Of a DNA stretch of 9,060 nt, positions 4,866 to 9,060 are shown piece by piece. Every line of letters begins with the position of its first letter. Position 1 is the stretch's first letter. The DNA lies in NCBI GenBank assembly GCA_015487365.1, contig WFPT01000013.1, forward strand, positions 1-9,060, read 5' to 3'. A program made the translations under genes and the position numbers. The notes beneath the pieces are model-generated. The model worked only from the letters and a program-made list of their open reading frames with translations, ran no database searches and was not told the DNA's origin. This DNA is from Aquificaceae bacterium. Its GTDB lineage: Bacteria; Aquificota; Aquificia; Aquificales; Aquificaceae.

Positions 4866-6561
4866 AAACGATAGAACCGTTACGCTCCTTTTAAGGTTTA
4901 ACCTTTTAAACAAAGAAGCCTTGGAAAACAGCTTAAAGGACTTAAAACCCAACGAGGACCTCATAGTAAAGCTCTTAAAGGAGGGGAAACTTACCGAAGA
5001 AAAGCTAATTAGATTTTTTGGGACCATTTCCCCCCATTCCCTTTGGAGGGGAAAGCCCGACGAGGTAGAAGTCCCCAGCAACATCCTAAACAAGTTTGAC
5101 AGGGACTACCTCCTATCTAAGATGGTAGCTCCTATAAAGTATGAAGATAGCATCCTTTACGTTATTACGGTAAATCCCTTAAACACTTCCAACTTAAATG
5201 AAATAAGGTTTAGGGCGGACGTTAAAACCGTAAGGGCCTTCTTCGCTCCTCCTTCAACCGTAGAAAAGGTTATAGACAAACTCTATCCGGAATTTGGAGA
5301 CATCATGGAAGAGCTAGGTGATATTCCGGAGGTTGAAATAGAAGAGGAGTCTATGGAAGAGTCCGTGGAGGAACTAACCAGACAGGCGGGAGAAGGCCCC
5401 ATAGTGAAGATGGCAAACCGCTTTATAGTGGAGGCGGTAAGGCTTGGAGCCTCCGACATACATATTGAACCCTTTGAAAAGGAGGTAAGGGTAAGGTATA
5501 GGGTGGATGGGGTCTTAAAGACCTACCACAGGCTACCTACTAAGATAAAGGACGCACTGGCTTCAAGGTATAAGATAATGTCAAACCTTGACATAGCCGA
5601 GAGGAGGAAGCCTCAGGACGGAAGGATAAGGACGAGGATAGCGGGTAAGAAGGTGGATTTGAGGGTTTCCACCTTACCCACGGTCTTTGGGGAAAAGATA
5701 GTTATGAGGGTTCAGGAGGCGGGTAAGTTCTTAAACGTTAAACTGGAAGACTTAGGCTTTGAGCCAGACGACTTGGAAAAGTTTAGGAGGGCCATATGGC
5801 AACCTTGGGGAATGGTTTTAATAACCGGACCTACTGGCTCTGGAAAGACCACCACCCTTTACTCCGCCCTGATGGAAAGAAACAAGGAAGATGTAAATAT
5901 TATGACCGCGGAAGACCCAGTGGAAGTTTCCATCCCTGGAATAAATCAGGTCCAGATAAACGAAAAGGTAGGCCTTACCTTTGCCAGTGCTTTAAGGGCC
6001 TTTTTAAGGCAGGACCCGGACATAATCTTGGTGGGTGAGATAAGGGACACGGAGACCGCGGACATAGCCATAAGGGCATCTTTAACTGGACACTTGGTAT
6101 TTTCCACTCTACATACTAACGATGCACCCTCAACCATAACAAGACTTACGGACATGGGTATAGAACCCTTCTTGGTTGGCTCTTCCATAATCCTAATAGT
6201 GGCCCAAAGGCTTATAAGGAGGCTGTGTCCTAAGTGTAAGGTGGAAGACGACACTCCAAGGGAAACCTTGGTAAGGCTTGGAGTTTTAAAGGACGAAAAC
6301 GAAGACATTACCATCTACAAGGCAAGGGAGGGAGGATGTGAGTATTGTAACGGCAGTGGATACAAGGGAAGGACCGCGGTCCATGAGATTTTAGAGGTGG
6401 ATGAGGAAATGAGGAAGGCCATAATAAAGGGTAGGACTTCGGATGAACTCAGGGAGCTTGCCATAAGCAAGGGAATGAGGACCCTCTATCAGTCTGGGAT
6501 ATTGAAGGTTAGGAAGGGAATAACCGACATAAAGGAAGTAAATAGGGTTTTGGCAAAATGA
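4858..6561 (+). CDS. pilB: Type IV pilus / type II secretion assembly ATPase (PilB/GspE family)
   Basis: A 567-residue cytoplasmic hexameric ATPase that drives pilin polymerisation from the inner membrane platform. An N-terminal MshEN-like region occupies about residues 40-140. An acidic linker (147-173) leads to the core: GASDIHIEPFE (197-207), the arginine-finger region RYKIMSNLDIAERRKPQDGR (237-256), Walker A GPTGSGKTTT (324-333), the Asp box TAEDPVE (350-356), Walker B DIILVGEIRD (388-397) and the His box GHLVFSTLHTND (411-422). A C-terminal four-cysteine metal site is formed by CPKC (457-460) and CEYC (494-497). All catalytic motifs are intact. PilB versus GspE cannot be separated by sequence alone; the pilin-like gene at the head of the same operon, with no Gsp genes in view, favours PilB. 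It is not PilT, given the long N-terminus and the cysteine site. It overlaps panB by 8 bp and the HIT gene by 4 bp. Confidence 0.93.
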   Translation: MNRNDRTVTLLLRFNLLNKEALENSLKDLKPNEDLIVKLLKEGKLTEEKLIRFFGTISPHSLWRGKPDEVEVPSNILNKFDRDYLLSKMVAPIKYEDSILYVITVNPLNTSNLNEIRFRADVKTVRAFFAPPSTVEKVIDKLYPEFGDIMEELGDIPEVEIEEESMEESVEELTRQAGEGPIVKMANRFIVEAVRLGASDIHIEPFEKEVRVRYRVDGVLKTYHRLPTKIKDALASRYKIMSNLDIAERRKPQDGRIRTRIAGKKVDLRVSTLPTVFGEKIVMRVQEAGKFLNVKLEDLGFEPDDLEKFRRAIWQPWGMVLITGPTGSGKTTTLYSALMERNKEDVNIMTAEDPVEVSIPGINQVQINEKVGLTFASALRAFLRQDPDIILVGEIRDTETADIAIRASLTGHLVFSTLHTNDAPSTITRLTDMGIEPFLVGSSIILIVAQRLIRRLCPKCKVEDDTPRETLVRLGVLKDENEDITIYKAREGGCEYCNGSGYKGRTAVHEILEVDEEMRKAIIKGRTSDELRELAISKGMRTLYQSGILKVRKGITDIKEVNRVLAK

Positions 6562-7052
6562 AAATCCTTTGGGCCCCTTGGAGGAGTGAGTACATAAAAA
6601 AAGTTGATGAAGAAAGGGAGTGTTTTTTATGTAGGGCCTTAAAGGTGGATGAAAGGGAAGGTTTGGTCCTCCTAAAAGGTAAAAGGGCTTTCGTTATTTT
6701 AAACAAATATCCCTACAACAACGGCCACGTTATGGTAGCACCTAAAAAGCATCTGAGCGACTACCTCCTCTTAGACCAAGAGAGTGTCCTTGAAATCCAT
6801 AAACTAACCCAAATATCCTTAAAGGTATTAAAGGAGGTTTATTCCCCCCACGGCTTTAACTTGGGCTACAACTTAGGTAGGGTTGCGGGAGCTGGTTTAG
6901 AAACCCACTTACATTTGCACATAGTCCCAAGGTGGAACGGAGATACAAACTTTATGCCCGTCCTTTCCAAAACCAAGGTAATTTCTTTTAGTTTGGAGAA
7001 AACCTATAAAGACTTGAAGGAAGCCTTTAAAAGATGGGAAGGGTCTTTGTAA
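6558..7052 (+). CDS. HIT-family nucleotide hydrolase/transferase (Ap4A-type)
   Basis: A 164-residue histidine-triad protein. The catalytic motif HLHLHIV is at 117-123, with His119 and His121 of the triad and a downstream PRW. The family's nucleotide-binding features appear earlier: LWAPWRSEYI (4-13), the CFLC pair (22-25) that binds zinc in related proteins, FVILNKYPYNNGHVMVAPKKH (45-65) and GFNLGYNLGRVAGAG (99-113). The LWAPWR start and overall length fit the bacterial HIT proteins annotated as Ap4A phosphorylase-like (FHIT/Apa-type), which split dinucleoside polyphosphates or nucleoside phosphoramidates; the exact substrate cannot be read from sequence. The start ATGA overlaps the pilB stop. 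The 3' end overlaps gmk by 19 bp, the longest overlap in the run. A nucleotide role agrees with gmk and rpoZ downstream. Confidence 0.9.
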   Translation: MKILWAPWRSEYIKKVDEERECFLCRALKVDEREGLVLLKGKRAFVILNKYPYNNGHVMVAPKKHLSDYLLLDQESVLEIHKLTQISLKVLKEVYSPHGFNLGYNLGRVAGAGLETHLHLHIVPRWNGDTNFMPVLSKTKVISFSLEKTYKDLKEAFKRWEGSL

Positions 7053-7636
7053 TCTCCGCACCCTCTGGAACGGGTAAGACGAGCGTTGTAAGTAGGGTCT
7101 TAAAGTCTGTCCCAAGGGTTGAAAGGGTAATTACCGCAACCACAAGACCCAAGAGGGAAGGAGAGGTGGAGGGTAAAGACTACTACTTTTTAAAGGAAGA
7201 AGACTTTAAGGAAAAGATAAAGAGGGGAGAGTTTTTAGAGTTTGCCCAAATTTATGGCTACTACTACGGGACCTTAAAAAAAGAAGTGGAAAGGATTACC
7301 TCAGAAGGAAGGGATGCCCTCTTGGTTATAGATGTCCAAGGTGCGTTGCAGGTAAGAAAAAAGTTAAAGGGAGTTATAACGGTATTTTTACTACCACCCA
7401 GTCTTGAAGAGCTAAGAAAGAGACTTTTAAGGAGAGGGGAGAGGGAGGTGGAAAAAAGACTGGAAGTTGCCAAGGAGGAGCTAAGGTATGCCAAGGAGTA
7501 TGACTTTGTCCTGGTTAATAGGTTTTTAGACGATACGGTGGAAAAACTTAGTGCTATAATAATATCCCAAAGGTGTAAATTTGAAGAGGCTGTAAGGGAA
7601 GTGGATGAGAGTTTAAAAAGATTTTTGGAGGGATAG
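7034..7636 (+). CDS. gmk: Guanylate kinase
   Basis: Guanylate kinase phosphorylates GMP (and dGMP) to GDP with ATP, an essential step toward GTP. The 200-residue protein matches the usual bacterial length (about 205). The P-loop is SAPSGTGKTS (8-17), followed by the GMP-binding TTRPKREGEVEGKDYYF (36-52), then EFAQIYGYYYGT (68-79), the LLVIDVQGA segment (95-103) and the lid arginines around LRKRLLRRGE. The ATG at 7034 places the P-loop at the standard distance and is preceded by AAGGAAG at a workable spacing inside the HIT gene, so the 19-bp overlap is probably real. The gap to rpoZ is 2 bp; gmk-rpoZ adjacency is common in bacteria and supports both calls. Confidence 0.97.
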   Translation: MGRVFVISAPSGTGKTSVVSRVLKSVPRVERVITATTRPKREGEVEGKDYYFLKEEDFKEKIKRGEFLEFAQIYGYYYGTLKKEVERITSEGRDALLVIDVQGALQVRKKLKGVITVFLLPPSLEELRKRLLRRGEREVEKRLEVAKEELRYAKEYDFVLVNRFLDDTVEKLSAIIISQRCKFEEAVREVDESLKRFLEG

Positions 7637-7638
7637 AT

Positions 7639-7842
7639 ATGAGGCCAAACGTTGAAGAAGCCTTAAAGAGGGTGCGTTCCAGGTATGAATTGGTCCATGC
7701 TGCGGTAAAGAGGACACTTCAACTCTTAGAGTCAGAGGAGGGCATCCTTACGAGGGAGGGGGGAGAGCTAAAAAAGAAGACCGTTAAGGCTATTGAAGAT
7801 ATTGCAAAGGGCATAGTAGAGGTAAAGAGGGAAGGCGAATAA
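7639..7842 (+). CDS. rpoZ: DNA-directed RNA polymerase omega subunit
   Basis: A 67-residue protein with the omega pattern: an N-terminal RSRYELVHAAVKRTLQL helix (13-29) and a C-terminal KKKTVKAIEDIAKGIVEV segment (45-62). Omega binds the beta' subunit, helps RNA polymerase assembly and in many bacteria forms part of a ppGpp site. Similarity outside these two segments is low, as is usual for the family, so the position directly after gmk matters to the call. GGAGGG at 7627-7632 lies six bases before the ATG. The stop TAA shares its last base with the next ATG. Confidence 0.88.
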   Translation: MRPNVEEALKRVRSRYELVHAAVKRTLQLLESEEGILTREGGELKKKTVKAIEDIAKGIVEVKREGE

Positions 7843-8534
7843 TGGCCCTTACGGGACAACTATCCGTCTTTAACTTTGCGGACATAATGCAGGTCTTGGG
7901 GGAGGGAAAGAAGGATGGAGTGTTGGTCGTAGACTGGAAGGACCTAATAGTGGCATACTACGTAAAGGGAGGGGAGATAATCTTTGCCTACCCCGTTGAT
8001 AAGGTTTATAGGATATACGTAGAGAGGAACTTTGACAGGTTTTTGGAAAAGCTAAGGATAAAGAAGGAGGTTATGCCCAAAACCGTAGAGAGGTTCCTCC
8101 TTCCAAGGCTTTCCAAGAGGGAGGGAGTTTATTCCTTCAATCAGGGCTTTGTGGAATACTCCAACGACTATCCCGTAAAGTATCACTACGAGGAGATAAT
8201 AATGAGGACCGCAAGGACTTTAAGCTTGGAGGAAGCTGAAAGGAAGATATCAACCGAGGACTTGGTCTTTGAAAAGGCCCAAAACTTGGAAGAAAAGCTC
8301 CCGAGGGTTTCCCTCCTACCCCAGGAAAAGACCATACTTTCCTTAATAGACGGGAATAAGAAGGTTAGGGATTTGAGGTCCCTTTCGGAGGTGGATGAAT
8401 TAACCTTAAAGAGGTCCCTTTATGGCTTTTTAGCGGGTGGCCTCATAAAGAGGAAGGTTAGTGCCAGGAGGGCGGAAATACCCATATCCCAAAGCCTCCT
8501 TGCAAAGATTATAGAAAGGATTAAGGGTCTATGA
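7842..8534 (+). CDS. DUF4388-domain protein, likely partner of the downstream GTPase
   Basis: A 230-residue soluble protein. The N-terminal part (about 1-125) starts ALTGQLSVFNFADIMQVLGE, followed by KKDGVLVV and a GGEIIFAY strand (43-50), the typical opening of DUF4388 domains found in bacterial signalling, gliding and polarity proteins. The C-terminal part (about 158-204) looks like a winged helix: EKTILSLIDGNKKVRDL, then TLKRSLYGFLAGGLIKR, a layout often attached to DUF4388. There is no signal peptide or membrane segment. It starts in a TAATG overlap with rpoZ and ends 1 bp before the COG2229-type GTPase, so the two are probably made together. I infer an adaptor or regulator role for that GTPase; the biochemical function is unknown. 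Confidence 0.78.
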   Translation: MALTGQLSVFNFADIMQVLGEGKKDGVLVVDWKDLIVAYYVKGGEIIFAYPVDKVYRIYVERNFDRFLEKLRIKKEVMPKTVERFLLPRLSKREGVYSFNQGFVEYSNDYPVKYHYEEIIMRTARTLSLEEAERKISTEDLVFEKAQNLEEKLPRVSLLPQEKTILSLIDGNKKVRDLRSLSEVDELTLKRSLYGFLAGGLIKRKVSARRAEIPISQSLLAKIIERIKGL

Positions 8535-8535
8535 T

Positions 8536-9060
8536 ATGGAAGAGGCGCTAAAAAAGATTAAGGTGGTGGTTGCGGGACCCTTTGCAGCGGGGAAGACCCA
8601 GTTTATTTCTACCGTCAGCGACATAGAGCCCGTAAAGACGGAGAGGAAGACTTTTAGAGAAGAGGAGAGGGCGGTAAAGGGCTACACTACCGTTGCTATG
8701 GACTTTGGAAAGATAAAAATAGACGAAAACCACGAGCTTTACCTGTTTGGAACTCCCGGTCAGGCGAGGTTTGACTTTATGTGGGAAATTTTGGGTCAGG
8801 GGGCCCTTGGGATAGTGGTTCTGGTAGATAGCACTGACCCTTCCACCTTCCACGAAGCCAGGAAGATAATAAACTACTTTCAGTCTAAATACCCCGTCCC
8901 CATGGTGGTTGGGGCCAACAAACAGGATCTACCCAACGCCTGGTCCCCCGAGGATGTAAAGAATGCCTTGGACATAAGCGATGAGGAGGGAATACCGGTA
9001 GTAGGTCTTTCCGCCTTAAAGAAGGAGGACGTAAAGAAGGTTTTACTCTTACTCTTAGAG
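8536..9060 (+). CDS. COG2229-type small Ras-like GTPase (3' end outside window)
   Basis: The first 175 codons of a predicted GTPase, open to the window edge. The P-loop is GPFAAGKT (14-21); a switch I threonine candidate is in GYTTVAMDFG (49-58); the G3 region reads LFGTPGQARFDFMWEIL (70-86); G4 is NKQD (128-131); and G5 is SAL (159-161). The GPFxAGKT P-loop, the GTPGQ in place of the usual DxxG, and the FDFMWE segment are, to my knowledge, hallmarks of the COG2229 group (CvnD-like GTPases of actinobacterial conservons, relatives of MglA). Those proteins work with Roadblock/LC7-type regulators; none is visible here, but the operon continues past the edge. The start at 8536 lies 1 bp after the DUF4388 stop. 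Given the pilin and PilB genes upstream, a role in pilus or polarity control is plausible but inferred. About 175 residues are visible; the end must lie close to or soon after the edge. Confidence 0.86.
   Translation, partial: MEEALKKIKVVVAGPFAAGKTQFISTVSDIEPVKTERKTFREEERAVKGYTTVAMDFGKIKIDENHELYLFGTPGQARFDFMWEILGQGALGIVVLVDSTDPSTFHEARKIINYFQSKYPVPMVVGANKQDLPNAWSPEDVKNALDISDEEGIPVVGLSALKKEDVKKVLLLLLE

Noticed and set aside
8548..8853. A 101-codon open frame on the minus strand
   Set aside because: It lies wholly within the GTPase gene on the other strand, resembles no known protein, and the GTPase frame has clear family motifs.

Overview
The window looks like chromosomal DNA of a thermophilic bacterium of the Aquificaceae (the Aquifex / Hydrogenobacter / Thermocrinis group). 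The strongest pointer is a homologue of the protein-only RNase P of Aquifex aeolicus (HARP, Aq_880 family) at 2631-3224. Supporting signs are very tight gene packing, coding strands rich in A and G, heavy use of AGG, ATA and TTA codons, charged K/E-rich proteins, and scrambled gene order with functionally unrelated genes in one run. The genus cannot be decided from the sequence.

Left part, minus strand (1-1146): a ribosomal protein run read right to left, rplN (L14), rplX (L24), rpsK (S11) and the first 14 bases of rpsD (S4). The genes that lie between L24 and S11 in the classical spc/alpha order (L5 through S13, including secY, adk, map and infA) are absent here. A 111-bp intergenic region (1147-1257) separates this run from everything to its right and appears to hold two back-to-back promoters whose elements overlap.

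Right part, plus strand (1258-9060): twelve genes in one direction with no gap above 11 bp and overlaps at most junctions, probably one transcription unit that continues past the window. In order: a cysteine-rich type IV pilin-like protein; a thioredoxin-reductase-like flavoprotein that keeps its CxxC centre but lacks recognisable NADPH-binding motifs; HARP (tRNA 5' maturation); an archaeal-looking helix-turn-helix protein; ThiS (sulfur carrier); PanB (pantothenate pathway); a PilB/GspE-type assembly ATPase; a HIT-family nucleotide-binding protein; guanylate kinase; RNA polymerase omega; a DUF4388 protein; and a COG2229-type small GTPase cut by the window edge.

Two themes recur. Pilus biology is represented by the pilin, the PilB ATPase and the DUF4388/GTPase pair, a combination seen elsewhere in polarity and motility signalling. 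Housekeeping nucleotide and RNA functions are represented by HARP, gmk, rpoZ and the HIT protein. Apart from the divergent promoter region there is no non-coding stretch of note. I see no tRNA, rRNA, CRISPR array, insertion sequence or convincing terminator.
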